A stretch of DNA of 16,321 nt from Candidatus Uhrbacteria bacterium (GCA_003511125.1 DOJV01000004.1:7921-24241); one strand, 5' to 3'; shown: positions 7,330-14,257, counted from the stretch's first letter. The notes: generated from the sequence alone by a model not told the origin. A program made the numbers and translations.

Positions 7330-8550
7330 TTATCTCTTCTCAAAAACCTTCAAAATCATCTTGGCCACCCCGAGCGCCGTACCGTCAAAAACCGTTTGGG
7401 TTCGAACCGGAATGCCGGAAATTTTTTCTTGAAGTTCGGCGATAATACCGTCACGAGTTACGCCGCCGTCGATCACTAGTTCTTTAGGTTTAACCGGGAG
7501 CTTTTGAATGGCGACGTCGACTTTTTTGGCGATTCGAGTCAAAACCTGTCGAAGTTTTTTTGGATCGTTTAAAACCGGCTCGACAATCGCGGCACAGTTT
7601 TCAACTTTGGCCTCGAGGGCAAAGATCGGAGCTCCGCCGAGTGTTGGTAAAAGAGTCGTAAAAAAATCCGGACAAAGTTTGAATTTTCCGTCGAGGGACT
7701 GAACAAGAAAAGCACCGGTGCCGTAAGTGACTTTTGTTGTTTTAACCTCGACTCCGGCGGCATAAGTACTGGCTTGTTGATCGCCGATGACGGCCAAGAC
7801 CGGAAGTGAAACACCCACGATTTCTTTTTTCAAAACCCCGAACTCGGCTCCAGAAGGAAAAACCTGCGGTAAAATCTCGAGCGGAATCTGGAACAAATCA
7901 AGAAGCTCGGGGTCCCATTCTTTTTTTTTAATATTAAAAAGCAAAGTCCGCGAAGCATTGGTCTCGTCGGTCAAAAACGGTTCGTCCTGACACAAGTTCC
8001 ACAACAACCAAGAATCAACAGTGCCGACAAGAAGTTTGTTTTCTTTCAAAAGCCTCCGAACTTTCGGAACATTTTCAAGAATCCACCGAATCTTCGAAGC
8101 CGAAAAATAAGCGTCGAGTTTTAAACCAGTTCTCTCCCGCACCAAACCTCTCAAGCCCCTCAAGCCTTTCAAGCCTCTCCCGCCTCTCAAGCCTCTCAAA
8201 CCTCTCCGATCTTCCCAAACAATCGCCGGACAAATCGGCTTCCCACTAATTCGGTCCCAAGCCACGACGGTTTCACGCTGGTTAGTCAATCCAAAACCTT
8301 TGAGGTGAATCAAATTAACTCGACCGGCGCGCCGAGCTTCTTTTAAAACTTGTTTGGAGGTTTCCAAAATCTCCAACGGATTTTGCTCGACCCAATCTTT
8401 TTTTGGACGAAACTTTTTGAGCGGACGATTGACGCGAGCTTTGATTTTTAAATCAGCGTCAAAAACAAAAGCTTTAATGCCGGTGGTACCAACATCTAAA
8501 ACCAGCAAATGATCAGCTGGTGATAAAATTTTTGAAAACTTTTTTGGCAT
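7330..8550 (-). CDS. FGGY-family kinase, glycerol-kinase-like, shortened
   Basis: Likely phosphorylates glycerol (or a related polyol) with ATP to give sn-glycerol 3-phosphate. At 406 aa it is about 90-100 residues shorter than typical GlpK. GlpK-type blocks are clear: LVLDVGTTGIKAFVFD (N-terminal ATPase loop), DWVEQNP, GLTNQRET (the Arg-Glu pair that binds glycerol), IVWEDRR, DAYFSASKIRWIL (Tyr of the substrate site), GTVDSWLLWNL, TDETNASRTLLFNI, GDQQASTYAAG (catalytic Asp) and TYGTGAFL. Much of the usual C-terminal actin-fold insert after the TYGTG block is missing, but VIDGGVTRDG and the final GTALGVAKM helix remain. A 9-bp minisatellite (8145-8207) encodes a GLRGLRG-type stretch between DRR and TGL. 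It overlaps the gpsA 3' end by 38 bases, so the two are one operon. Substrate is inferred from residues and context. Confidence 0.9.
   Translation of the reverse strand: MPKKFSKILSPADHLLVLDVGTTGIKAFVFDADLKIKARVNRPLKKFRPKKDWVEQNPLEILETSKQVLKEARRAGRVNLIHLKGFGLTNQRETVVAWDRISGKPICPAIVWEDRRGLRGLRGGRGLKGLRGLRGLVRERTGLKLDAYFSASKIRWILENVPKVRRLLKENKLLVGTVDSWLLWNLCQDEPFLTDETNASRTLLFNIKKKEWDPELLDLFQIPLEILPQVFPSGAEFGVLKKEIVGVSLPVLAVIGDQQASTYAAGVEVKTTKVTYGTGAFLVQSLDGKFKLCPDFFTTLLPTLGGAPIFALEAKVENCAAIVEPVLNDPKKLRQVLTRIAKKVDVAIQKLPVKPKELVIDGGVTRDGIIAELQEKISGIPVRTQTVFDGTALGVAKMILKVFEKR
8145..8207. repeat. 9-bp minisatellite inside the kinase gene
   Basis: Seven consecutive 9-base units close to AGCCTCTCA (plus strand). 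The unit length keeps the reading frame and yields the tripeptide-pair pattern GLR/GLK on the minus strand. It occupies the position where glycerol kinases have an ordinary helix between the DRR and TGL motifs and is about four residues longer than that helix. Confidence 0.88.
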
Positions 8551-9415
8551 GCTGTTTTTGAACTATAACTTTTTTAAGAGATCGAAGAATTGGATATTTT
8601 TTAATTTGTGGCCCGATTTTTTTTAAGACCGAAGAAAAAGAAACCGCGCCCTCGCCAGTAAAACAACAACTGCCGGTTTGAGCCAAAGTTCGACCGGCTT
8701 CACGGTTTTTTGAAAAAGGACTAAAACCAGTGGCCACCAAATCACCCAAACCGGCAGTACTAGAAATCGTCTCGGGTTTGGCGCCAAAACAAGAAGCGAT
8801 CTTTTCCATCTCGGCCAAACAACCACTTAAAAGCCAAGCTTGAGCGTTGGTGCTCCAACCCAAACCATTAGCCATACCCAAAGCCATGGCATAAACATTT
8901 TTTAAAACCCCGGCCACGGCCACTCCCAAAACATCTTTGCTCCATTCCAAACGAATTTGGCTACCGGCAAACATTTTTTCTAAACAAGCAAAAACCACCG
9001 GACTTTTGGTGGCTAAAACCGCCACGCCTTGCTGGCCTTTCATAATTTCTTCGGCCAACATTGGGCCGCCGCAAAAAGCTATGGGCGCGCCTAAAGGCAA
9101 AAGTTCTTGTAAAACTTCGGACATGAGTTTGTTGGTTTTTTTCTCGATACCTTTGGAAATGGCGACGACGATGGTTTTTTTTGGTAAAAAAGACAGAATC
9201 GAAGTTAAAGCCGGACGCACGGCTTGCGAAGGCACACATAAAAAAACCACCTCGGCCTTTGGCACAGTTTCTTCTAATGGTTTTTGCTGAGGCACTAAAG
9301 AAAATTCCCGATCCCACATTTCCACTTGAAAATGCTGTCTTTTTAAAACAAAATTAAAAGCATTACCGATCTCCCCGGCGCCAATGATGACAATGTTGGT
9401 AGTTTTTGAAGACAT
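8513..9415 (-). CDS. gpsA: NAD(P)-dependent glycerol-3-phosphate dehydrogenase
   Basis: Interconverts dihydroxyacetone phosphate and sn-glycerol 3-phosphate, supplying the phospholipid backbone. The 300-aa protein starts with the Rossmann loop IVIIGAGEIGNAF (about residues 8-20), followed by VVFLCVPSQAVRP, VAISKGIE, the family signature GPMLAEEI (usually GPSFAxE), LKNVYAMALGMANGLG with the catalytic Lys, and STAGLGDLVATGFSPFSKNREAG near the C-terminal helical domain. It is somewhat shorter than the usual 330-340 aa. It ends in TGA inside the first codons of the downstream kinase gene, so both are translated from one message. A TATAAT lies 14 bases before the ATG, with no Shine-Dalgarno site. 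Identification is strong. Confidence 0.95.
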   Translation of the reverse strand: MSSKTTNIVIIGAGEIGNAFNFVLKRQHFQVEMWDREFSLVPQQKPLEETVPKAEVVFLCVPSQAVRPALTSILSFLPKKTIVVAISKGIEKKTNKLMSEVLQELLPLGAPIAFCGGPMLAEEIMKGQQGVAVLATKSPVVFACLEKMFAGSQIRLEWSKDVLGVAVAGVLKNVYAMALGMANGLGWSTNAQAWLLSGCLAEMEKIASCFGAKPETISSTAGLGDLVATGFSPFSKNREAGRTLAQTGSCCFTGEGAVSFSSVLKKIGPQIKKYPILRSLKKVIVQKQHAKKVFKNFITS

Positions 9416-9429
9416 AAAATATTATTGTA

Positions 9430-9435
9430 ATTATA
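9430..9435 (-). promoter_or_regulatory. Putative -10 element for gpsA
   Basis: TATAAT on the minus strand, 14 bases before the gpsA ATG, giving a predicted leader of about 7-8 nt. No convincing -35 is seen at 17 bases. It may be an internal promoter downstream of the SemiSWEET gene. Confidence 0.4.
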
Positions 9436-9484
9436 ACTGATTTGACGGAAAGAACGAAATGCGTGCACGAAGACACAAAACGTT

Positions 9485-9751
9485 TCAACCGTTTTTTTCG
9501 TATTTTAATTTTGCAACCAGTTGAGCACAGGTTATCACAAAATTAAATCCATCGCCGAGTAACACCGGTAGGCTATTGGCCATATATCCATACAACGCCC
9601 AAAGACCGGTGGCAAAAAAGTACAAAAGAATCATGTAAAAAGAAACGTCCTTAACACTTTTTGTGCGAATAGATTTTACAAACTGCGGCACCATATGTAT
9701 GGCACCAAGAAGAGCCGCCGAGAAGCCAACGATTTCTGTGATTATTTCCAT
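9485..9751 (-). CDS. SemiSWEET / PQ-loop sugar transporter
   Basis: An 88-aa membrane protein with three predicted helices: a triple-helix bundle that dimerises to form a bidirectional sugar carrier. The PQ-loop motif is intact in helix 1 and the following loop (MVPQFVKSIRTKSVKDVS, about residues 21-38). Helix 2 carries LWALYGYMANSLPVLLGD and helix 3 includes the pocket Asn (DGFNFVITCAQLV). Length and motif order fit bacterial SemiSWEETs. It lies 69 bases upstream of gpsA on the same strand, so it may share transcription with glycerol metabolism; the sugar carried cannot be read from sequence. It ends in TGA. An alternative is a general PQ-loop protein of other specificity, but the RTKS loop favours SemiSWEET. 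Confidence 0.88.
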   Translation of the reverse strand: MEIITEIVGFSAALLGAIHMVPQFVKSIRTKSVKDVSFYMILLYFFATGLWALYGYMANSLPVLLGDGFNFVITCAQLVAKLKYEKNG

Positions 9752-9853
9752 ACTTGAATAATGGATAAATTTTTAAAATTATTTCATTTTTAAAAAAAAC
9801 TTGATGCAACCTAACTGATCTTTATCAAAAAATTCACCGCCCAACCCAACCCC

Positions 9854-10303
9854 CTACAACGGACACAAAGTCCTCTCACTTAATTGTTCAAAACTAGCCT
9901 CACCTAAAATTTCCGAACCATCAGCAAATTGCCAAGTTGGATAACCTTGGATGCCGGCGTCTTTACAGACCGGGGCTTGGGTTTTGGTGCCGTCCGGAGA
10001 GCACTCGATATAATTTATATACTGAACGCTTTCGCCGAAAACTTTTTTTTGGGCCTGACAATGAGGACACCAGACCGCACCAAAAAGTTTGGCGCCGCTG
10101 TCGTTTAGGCATTTGGCAAAGACATCCATATCGGCCGGACCCGAGGACTCGGGTAAAGTTTCGGCAACGACTTCTGGCAAAACTTCTGTGGCAGCCGAGG
10201 TTTTTTCTTGTTTAAAAAGTGAGAAACCGCCGACCATCACGACAACCAAAATACCCATCAAAGCCAAATGTGAAGAATTTATTTTTTTGAAATCAATTTT
10301 CAT
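9854..10303 (-). CDS. Membrane-anchored thioredoxin-like protein (VKOR-partner type)
   Basis: A 149-aa protein: short basic N-terminus, one membrane segment (about residues 13-30, LALMGILVVVMVGGFSLF), a Pro/Glu linker, then a thioredoxin domain outside the membrane. The active site is WCPHCQAQKKVFG (CxxC at 79-82) and the cis-Pro loop is GYPTW. Extra cysteines (FAKCLNDSG, YIECSPDG, APVCKDAG, LCPL) match the thioredoxin domain usually fused or paired to vitamin-K-epoxide-reductase homologues, so it probably introduces disulfides into secreted proteins. No VKOR gene is in this window. The ATG at 10303 was preferred over the open-frame start at 10357 because the latter places the -10 and an odd second hydrophobic run inside the gene. 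It ends in TAG. Confidence 0.88.
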   Translation of the reverse strand: MKIDFKKINSSHLALMGILVVVMVGGFSLFKQEKTSAATEVLPEVVAETLPESSGPADMDVFAKCLNDSGAKLFGAVWCPHCQAQKKVFGESVQYINYIECSPDGTKTQAPVCKDAGIQGYPTWQFADGSEILGEASFEQLSERTLCPL

Positions 10304-10328
10304 AAGAGAAATAAATAATAACCCGTTT

Positions 10329-10337
10329 ATTATAGCA
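10329..10337 (-). promoter_or_regulatory. Extended -10 promoter for the thioredoxin gene
   Basis: TGCTATAAT on the minus strand, 25 bases before the ATG at 10303. It is identical to the 9-mer before the SIMPL gene. It lies directly after the typA terminator. Confidence 0.5.
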
Positions 10338-10343
10338 AAAATT

Positions 10344-10378
10344 AAAAAAGAGACCAAGCACCGGCCTCTCTTTTTTTT
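10344..10378 (-). terminator. Intrinsic terminator of typA
   Basis: On the minus strand, an A-rich arm with GAGAGGCC, the loop GGTGCTT, then GGTCTC and a T-run. The stem is closed by A/T pairs and has a two-base bulge. It begins 6 bases after the typA stop. Confidence 0.75.
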
Positions 10379-10384
10379 AAAAAC

Positions 10385-12211
10385 TTATAGCTCCAAATTC
10401 TTGGCTTTTTCGCGATGTCTGGTGTTCATGTCCAAGAAAGTCTTGCGAATACGAAGGCTTTTTGGAGTTACTTCCAACAGTTCGTCTTCGCCCAAATATT
10501 CCAAACAGGCTTCCAAAGTCATAATTCGCGGGGTTTCCAGAATAATTGTTGAGCCTTCACCTTTACTACGCATGTTGGAAAGCCGCTTTTCTTTGCAAGG
10601 ATTAACATCGACATCTTCGTTGCGCGAATATTGACCAACCACCATGCCGGCATAAACCTCGACGGCCGTACCGATAAATAGCGGGCCGCGTTCTTGGAGA
10701 TTTTTGAGAGCATAACCCATGGTGACACCGTTTTCCATGGAAACCAAGGAACCGTGGGCGCCGGCCTCCATTTCGCCGGCAAAAGGTAGATAACCCAAAA
10801 GCAAACTGTTTAAAATCCCCTGACCTTTGGTGTCGGTCAAAAATTCACTGCGATAACCAATTAAACCACGAGTTGGAATTTCAAAATCCAAATAAGTGAT
10901 GCCATTTTCCAAACGCATGTCTTTCATTTCGCCACGACGCTGACCCATTTTTTCAATGACCACACCTGCAAAACTTTCCGGGCACTCGATGGAAACTGTT
11001 TCGTAAGGTTCGGTTTTGGCGCCGTTTTCTTCGTGAAAAATAACTTGGGGGCGAGAGACTTCGAACTCGTAACCTTCGCGGCGCATTTTTTCGATCAAGA
11101 TGGCTAGATGGAGTTCGCCGCGACCAGAAACCACAAAGCGGCTGTCGATTTCGCTCGGTTCAACTCGCAAAGCCACGTCGTTTAAAAGTTCACGCTCCAA
11201 ACGTTCTTTGATATTACGCGAGGTGGAAAACTGACCTTCACGACCGGCAAAAGGTGAGGTGTTAACACCAAAAGTCATTTTGACAGTTGGTTGTTCGATC
11301 GCGGTAACCGGCAAAGCGACGGGGTTTTCCGGATCAGTAATGGTCTCGCCGATTTGTACACCTTCGATACCGGAAATCGCCACAATTTCGCCGGCGCCGG
11401 CTTCTTCGACTTCGGCTCGACCCAAACCATCAAAAACCTGAACCGCGGTCAAACGAGTGTTTTTGATTACGCCGTCGCGATTAATGTGAGCCACGTTTTG
11501 GCCGTTACGAACCGAGCCATTAATAATTCGACCAATGGCAATTCGGCCTTTGTAATTATCGTATTGCAAATTGACAATGGAAATCTGGAGAGGTTTTTTG
11601 GCGTCACCTTCTGGTGGCGCAATTTTTTCAATCACAGTATCTAACAAATCGGTCACTCCGGTCATTTTTGAAATATCGGCTTCAAACCCGGCCACGCCGT
11701 TCACAGCCGAAGCGTACAAAACCGGAAAATCGGTTTGTTCGTCGCTAGCACCAAGGTTGACAAACAGATCAAAAGTTTTATTCAAAACCCAATCCGGACG
11801 AGCATCTTTTTTATCGATCTTGTTAATGACCACAATAATTTTGTGGCCGGCGTCGAGGGCTTTGCGCAAAACAAATTTGGTTTGCGGCATGGGACCCTCT
11901 TTGGCATCGACAAGCAAAAGACAACCGTTAACCAGGTTCATAATCCGCTCAACCTCGCCACCAAAGTCGGCGTGCCCGGGGGTGTCGACAATATTAATTT
12001 TGACATCTTTCCATTTGATCGAAGCGTTCTTCGAAAAGATAGTAATTCCGCGTTCGCGCTCCAATTCGTTGGAATCCATGATGGTTGTGCCCATAGCCTC
12101 GGCGTCGCGAAAAGTATTTGATTGCTTCAAAAGCGCGTCAACCAAGGTGGTTTTTCCGTGATCAACGTGAGCAATAATGGCAATGTTTCGGATTTGATTG
12201 TTGATTAACAT
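10385..12211 (-). CDS. typA: Ribosome-associated GTPase TypA/BipA
   Basis: Translational GTPase of the EF-G family that binds the 70S ribosome and helps 50S assembly and stress adaptation. The 608-aa protein contains the G1 loop [10 protein letters not shown] (about residues 14-23), switch [29 protein letters not shown] (G3), [11 protein letters not shown] (G4), domain II, the domain III motif [21 protein letters not shown], domain V, and the TypA-specific C-terminal part ([22 protein letters not shown], shown in part; [14 protein letters not shown]). The start is the ATG at 12211, where family homology begins ([15 protein letters not shown]). The frame stays open far upstream, but that extension crosses a promoter and terminator. 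It has its own promoter with a very short leader and no Shine-Dalgarno site. Length is normal. Confidence 0.97.
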   Translation of the reverse strand: MLINNQIRNIAIIAHVDHGKTTLVDALLKQSNTFRDAEAMGTTIMDSNELERERGITIFSKNASIKWKDVKINIVDTPGHADFGGEVERIMNLVNGCLLLVDAKEGPMPQTKFVLRKALDAGHKIIVVINKIDKKDARPDWVLNKTFDLFVNLGASDEQTDFPVLYASAVNGVAGFEADISKMTGVTDLLDTVIEKIAPPEGDAKKPLQISIVNLQYDNYKGRIAIGRIINGSVRNGQNVAHINRDGVIKNTRLTAVQVFDGLGRAEVEEAGAGEIVAISGIEGVQIGETITDPENPVALPVTAIEQPTVKMTFGVNTSPFAGREGQFSTSRNIKERLERELLNDVALRVEPSEIDSRFVVSGRGELHLAILIEKMRREGYEFEVSRPQVIFHEENGAKTEPYETVSIECPESFAGVVIEKMGQRRGEMKDMRLENGITYLDFEIPTRGLIGYRSEFLTDTKGQGILNSLLLGYLPFAGEMEAGAHGSLVSMENGVTMGYALKNLQERGPLFIGTAVEVYAGMVVGQYSRNEDVDVNPCKEKRLSNMRSKGEGSTIILETPRIMTLEACLEYLGEDELLEVTPKSLRIRKTFLDMNTRHREKAKNLEL

Positions 12212-12224
12212 AAAATACGCGCGA

Positions 12225-12253
12225 ATTGTAGCTGATTTATGGGAAAAGGTCAA
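12225..12253 (-). promoter_or_regulatory. Sigma70-type promoter of typA
   Basis: Minus strand: TTGACC (12248-12253), a 17-base spacer, TACAAT (12225-12230). The -10 ends 13 bases before the ATG, predicting a leader of about 6-7 nt without a Shine-Dalgarno site. Confidence 0.7.
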
Positions 12254-12254
12254 G

Positions 12255-12279
12255 AAAAAAGACTCGAGTAATTCGAGTC
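12255..12279 (-). terminator. Intrinsic terminator of the tail-anchored protein gene
   Basis: Minus strand: GACTCGA, loop ATTAC, TCGAGTC, then TTTTTT. The T-run ends one base from the typA -35, so termination of one unit and initiation of the next are directly abutted. Confidence 0.85.
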
Positions 12280-12297
12280 CGAAGTTTTTGTGGCCGG

Positions 12298-12876
12298 CTA
12301 GAACTTGCCGCACCACCAGAAATACGAGACGACCGCGGCCAGGACCATGATCGCGAAGAGCAGATAAAAGATCGTATTCGAACGCGCGAAGCGGGAGCCT
12401 TGTCTGCTTTCGCGGATCGAGTCGGCCGGCTTGGTTTCCGGTTCGATGTCGTGGATGGCGGGCACGACTTCTTCGGTTACCGGGCACGGATCGTCGTCAT
12501 TGTCGTGAAGAGTTGGTGGGTTGCGCGAGAGCGACTGGTGAATAATAGGCGAGCGCGGAGCAAAACTCAGGCTGGCCAGCATGGAAAAGGCCGGATTAGC
12601 CACCACGCGGTAGATTCGAGAAACTCGAACCGGATAGTGACCAATATTCATCTTGATCTCGAAAGTACCAACAGTTGTCGGTCGGAAACTGATGATGAAG
12701 ACCAAATGACCTTGCGAGAAGACCGCAACCGTCGTGCCGTTTCTGGGTTCGGTCAGCACAAAATCAGAACTTTCGATCCGCCAGCGCACCACCTGACCCA
12801 CATGTACACCGCACCGAGACGGCGGGACGACAGTAAGCAGAACTGACTCTCCGACACGGAATTCGTTCTTGGACAC
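12298..12876 (-). CDS. Hypothetical tail-anchored protein with beta-rich N-terminal domain
   Basis: A 192-aa protein of unknown family. The first ~95 residues look like a beta-sandwich (alternating hydrophobic strands such as ESVLLTVVPPS, VVRWRIESSDFVLTEP, LVFIISFRPTTVGTFEIKM), reminiscent of Ig-like domains. A disordered acidic linker follows (DNDDDPCPVTEE...), then a single membrane helix at the very C-terminus (about 168-188, TIFYLLFAIMVLAAVVSYFW). There is no signal peptide, so the domain should face the cytoplasm. The start is GTG at 12876, preceded by a near-perfect Shine-Dalgarno (GGAGGT, 5 bases upstream). Codons are more GC-rich than in neighbouring typA. It is transcribed away from the paralog pair across a shared control region and has its own terminator. 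Function is unknown. Confidence 0.85.
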   Translation of the reverse strand: MSKNEFRVGESVLLTVVPPSRCGVHVGQVVRWRIESSDFVLTEPRNGTTVAVFSQGHLVFIISFRPTTVGTFEIKMNIGHYPVRVSRIYRVVANPAFSMLASLSFAPRSPIIHQSLSRNPPTLHDNDDDPCPVTEEVVPAIHDIEPETKPADSIRESRQGSRFARSNTIFYLLFAIMVLAAVVSYFWWCGKF

Positions 12877-12899
12877 AAAACACCTCCGAAGGTATTAAA

Positions 12900-12928
12900 A
12901 CCTTAAACGATAAAAGAAAATCGGTCAA
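12900..12928 (-). promoter_or_regulatory. Putative promoter for the tail-anchored protein gene
   Basis: Minus strand: TTGACC (12923-12928), 17-base spacer, weak -10 TAAGGT (12900-12905). The -35 overlaps the left arm of the inverted repeat at 12920-12942. The -10 is poor, so the call is tentative. Confidence 0.4.
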
Positions 12929-12942
12929 CCTAAAAAACCGAT
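12920..12942. promoter_or_regulatory. Operator-like inverted repeat between divergent promoters
   Basis: ATCGGT (12920-12925) and ACCGAT (12937-12942) are perfect inverted half-sites separated by 11 bases. The left arm overlaps the minus-strand -35 and the right arm ends two bases before the plus-strand -35. This is a possible shared regulator site, though short arms can occur by chance. Confidence 0.4.
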
Positions 12943-12944
12943 CC

Positions 12945-12973
12945 TTGACTTTTTTCTTTAATTCAGCTACTCT
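12945..12973 (+). promoter_or_regulatory. Sigma70-type promoter of the paralog pair
   Basis: TTGACT (12945-12950), a 17-base spacer, TACTCT (12968-12973). It predicts a start near 12980 and a leader of about 43 nt with a hairpin and a good Shine-Dalgarno site. Confidence 0.65.
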
Positions 12974-12982
12974 GCCCCTCTT

Positions 12983-13004
12983 CCGGGTTTTTCACCCCAC
13001 CCGG
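12983..13004 (+). other. Leader hairpin upstream of the paralog pair
   Basis: CCGGGT (12983-12988) pairs with ACCCGG (12999-13004) across a 10-base loop, at the predicted 5' end of the message and 4 bases before the Shine-Dalgarno GGAGGA. It may stabilise the mRNA or tune initiation. It is not followed by a T-run, so it is not a terminator. Confidence 0.5.
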
Positions 13005-13022
13005 AGTTGGAGGAAAGTTCAC

Positions 13023-13466
13023 TTGACTTCCATCATTCTCATCATCGTCAGTGGTGATCCAGAAAACCGCGAGACCACGAGACTCCGCGAGTTCATCGAA
13101 AATCGAGCACTCCTGTTGTGTCAAAACTTCTTCGTTACTCAGGACCCCAACGATGTCGTCGTGGTCCAGAACAACCCCGAGATCGAAGTCCAAATCACCT
13201 TCGTCCTCGGCGACACTCCGCTGGATCAGTGGCTCGTCAATCTTCTGCTCGACGAGAAATGGCGCGCCAAGCCTATGAGCGTCGTCGCGGTCACCGAGAC
13301 TGGTGCCGGCGCTCAAGGACTACGCTCCCGACAAATCGAAATCCTCGGCCCAGACTTCGACAACGGGGTCTTGACCAACGGCATCGAGCAAGCTCTCGTC
13401 AGCCTCATTCCCTACCGAACCTTCAACCAACAGACCCCAACCACAGGAGACACACCATGCGAGTAG
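13023..13466 (+). CDS. Unknown-family protein, first of two tandem paralogs
   Basis: A 147-aa soluble protein starting at TTG 13023 (TSIILIIVSGDPENRE), chosen because GGAGGA lies 8 bases upstream. The longer open frame from 12945 starts inside the promoter -35. Layout looks alpha/beta: a first strand (IILIIVSGD), a helix, a strand VVVVQNN, then the block FVLGDTPLDQWLVNLLLDEKW, then KPMSVVAVTETGAGAQGLRSRQ, GPDFDNGVLTNGIEQ and a final helix. The second half aligns directly with the next gene. Spacing of strands loosely recalls a degenerate response-regulator receiver, but no phospho-acceptor set can be claimed. Codons are strongly C/G-ending, unlike the AT-rich housekeeping genes around. It overlaps the next gene by 10 bases. 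Function is unknown. Confidence 0.82.
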   Translation: MTSIILIIVSGDPENRETTRLREFIENRALLLCQNFFVTQDPNDVVVVQNNPEIEVQITFVLGDTPLDQWLVNLLLDEKWRAKPMSVVAVTETGAGAQGLRSRQIEILGPDFDNGVLTNGIEQALVSLIPYRTFNQQTPTTGDTPCE

Positions 13467-13858
13467 TCCTCATCATCGTCAACGGCATTCTGAACGACGT
13501 CTGTGCCCACTACCACCAGCTCATCGTGGAACAAGCTGAACTGACCGAGGTGACCACCGTCACGGTGATCACCAACTCCGGCATCGTCGAAATCCTCAAG
13601 CAACTCCACATCGAGTTCGAAAGAACCTTCTTTCTCGGCGAAGACCCAATCCCGCAGGATCTCGAAGACCACCTGCTCGACGACAAGTGGCTCGCTCGCC
13701 CCATGAGCGTCGTCGCCGTCTCCGATTCAGGCAGAGGTGCCCTAATCTTGCGTCGCGCACAGTTGATCAAGGCCGGCCCCAACTTCGATGGCGGAATCTG
13801 GAACAAGGGAGTCACATCGACTCTCAACCGTCTGATACCCAGCCCGTGCAACGCCTAG
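13457..13858 (+). CDS. Unknown-family protein, second of two tandem paralogs
   Basis: A 133-aa soluble protein starting MRVVLIIVNGILNDV at ATG 13457, with AGGAG 7 bases upstream inside the preceding gene. It shares with its neighbour the opening LIIV-G strand and the core FFLGEDPIPQDLEDHLLDDKW / ARPMSVVAVSDSGRGALILR / GPNFDGGIWNKGV / LIP, in the same order and spacing; the middle is diverged. This indicates an old tandem duplication, and the pair may act as a heteromer. There is no membrane segment, signal peptide or known catalytic motif. It ends in TAG, followed by a hairpin (13872-13888) and a very strong terminator. A much longer overlapping open frame beginning at 13118 in this phase is not real, since it would run across the first gene. 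Confidence 0.85.
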   Translation: MRVVLIIVNGILNDVCAHYHQLIVEQAELTEVTTVTVITNSGIVEILKQLHIEFERTFFLGEDPIPQDLEDHLLDDKWLARPMSVVAVSDSGRGALILRRAQLIKAGPNFDGGIWNKGVTSTLNRLIPSPCNA

Positions 13859-13896
13859 AAGACTCTTTCCTGTCGGCTAGTCGCCGACCTCCCTCC

Positions 13897-13923
13897 CCGC
13901 GTCTTTCGAGACGCGGCTTTTTT
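13897..13923 (+). terminator. Intrinsic terminator of the paralog pair
   Basis: CCGCGTCT, tetraloop TTCG, AGACGCGG, C, then a T-run. It is a perfect 8-bp GC-rich stem with a stable UUCG loop. An extra hairpin GTCGGC/GCCGAC lies just before it (13872-13888). Confidence 0.93.
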
Positions 13924-13960
13924 ATAACGTAATCTTTGTAAACCAAAAATTCTTCCAACA

Positions 13961-13990
13961 AAAAAATATTCACCGCCGCGAATATTTTTT
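13961..13990 (-). terminator. Intrinsic terminator of the toxin-antitoxin operon
   Basis: Minus strand: AAAAAATATTC, loop GCGGCGGT, GAATATTTTTT. It begins 6 bases after the toxin stop. The stem is AT-rich with a GC loop; the symmetric ends mean it could also act on the plus strand. Confidence 0.7.
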
Positions 13991-13996
13991 AATAAT

Positions 13997-14257
13997 TTAA
14001 TTATAAACTTCGTGATCTCCGATTGACAATAAATAAGCCCGACGCGGTTTTCCGATAAATTCGAAGACAATACGAATATGATAATTTACTGAAAATGAAT
14101 AACAACCACACAGTCGGCCTTTTAATTTATGAACTTTCAAGGCCTGATGATTTTTAATGTCAGAAAACAAATCGATCTTTTCTAAAGTTTCCTCTTGCAA
14201 TTGTTTAGACAACACACGAAAAAAACTAAGAAAAGAAGGAGAAAAAGAAACCTCCAT
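13997..14257 (-). CDS. RelE/ParE-superfamily toxin
   Basis: Probably a ribosome-dependent mRNA interferase or gyrase poison of a type II toxin-antitoxin pair. The 86-aa protein shows the family pattern: N-terminal helices (FSPSFLSFFRVLSKQLQEE), then the beta sheet with VHKLKGRLCGCYSFSVNYHIRIVFEF and the C-terminal YLLSIGDHEVYN, where LKG...YSFxVxYxxRIVFE and xIGDHxxVY are hallmark strings of RelE-like plasmid-stabilisation proteins. The Arg in the RIV strand and the final His-Tyr are candidate active residues. The ATG at 14257 is preferred; a TTG at 14263 right after the antitoxin stop is possible. It is translated directly after the antitoxin in one operon. Confidence 0.9.
   Translation of the reverse strand: MEVSFSPSFLSFFRVLSKQLQEETLEKIDLFSDIKNHQALKVHKLKGRLCGCYSFSVNYHIRIVFEFIGKPRRAYLLSIGDHEVYN

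Noticed and set aside
8145..8207. CRISPR-like array
   Set aside because: Units are 9 bases with no spacers and lie in a coding frame; no cas genes are present.
12212..12487. N-terminal extension of typA
   Set aside because: The extension is Arg-rich, crosses a promoter and a terminator, and precedes the family start.
12945..13022. Upstream start of the first paralog at 12945
   Set aside because: That TTG is the -35 of a good promoter; the TTG at 13023 has a well-placed Shine-Dalgarno site.
13510..13851. Minus-strand open frames opposite the paralog pair
   Set aside because: They mirror GC-rich coding sequence and lack start signals; the plus strand has SD sites, promoter and terminator.
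13118..13858. 246-aa open frame covering both paralogs
   Set aside because: Its first part is an Arg/Pro-rich out-of-frame reading of the first paralog; the SD-led ATG at 13457 is the real start.
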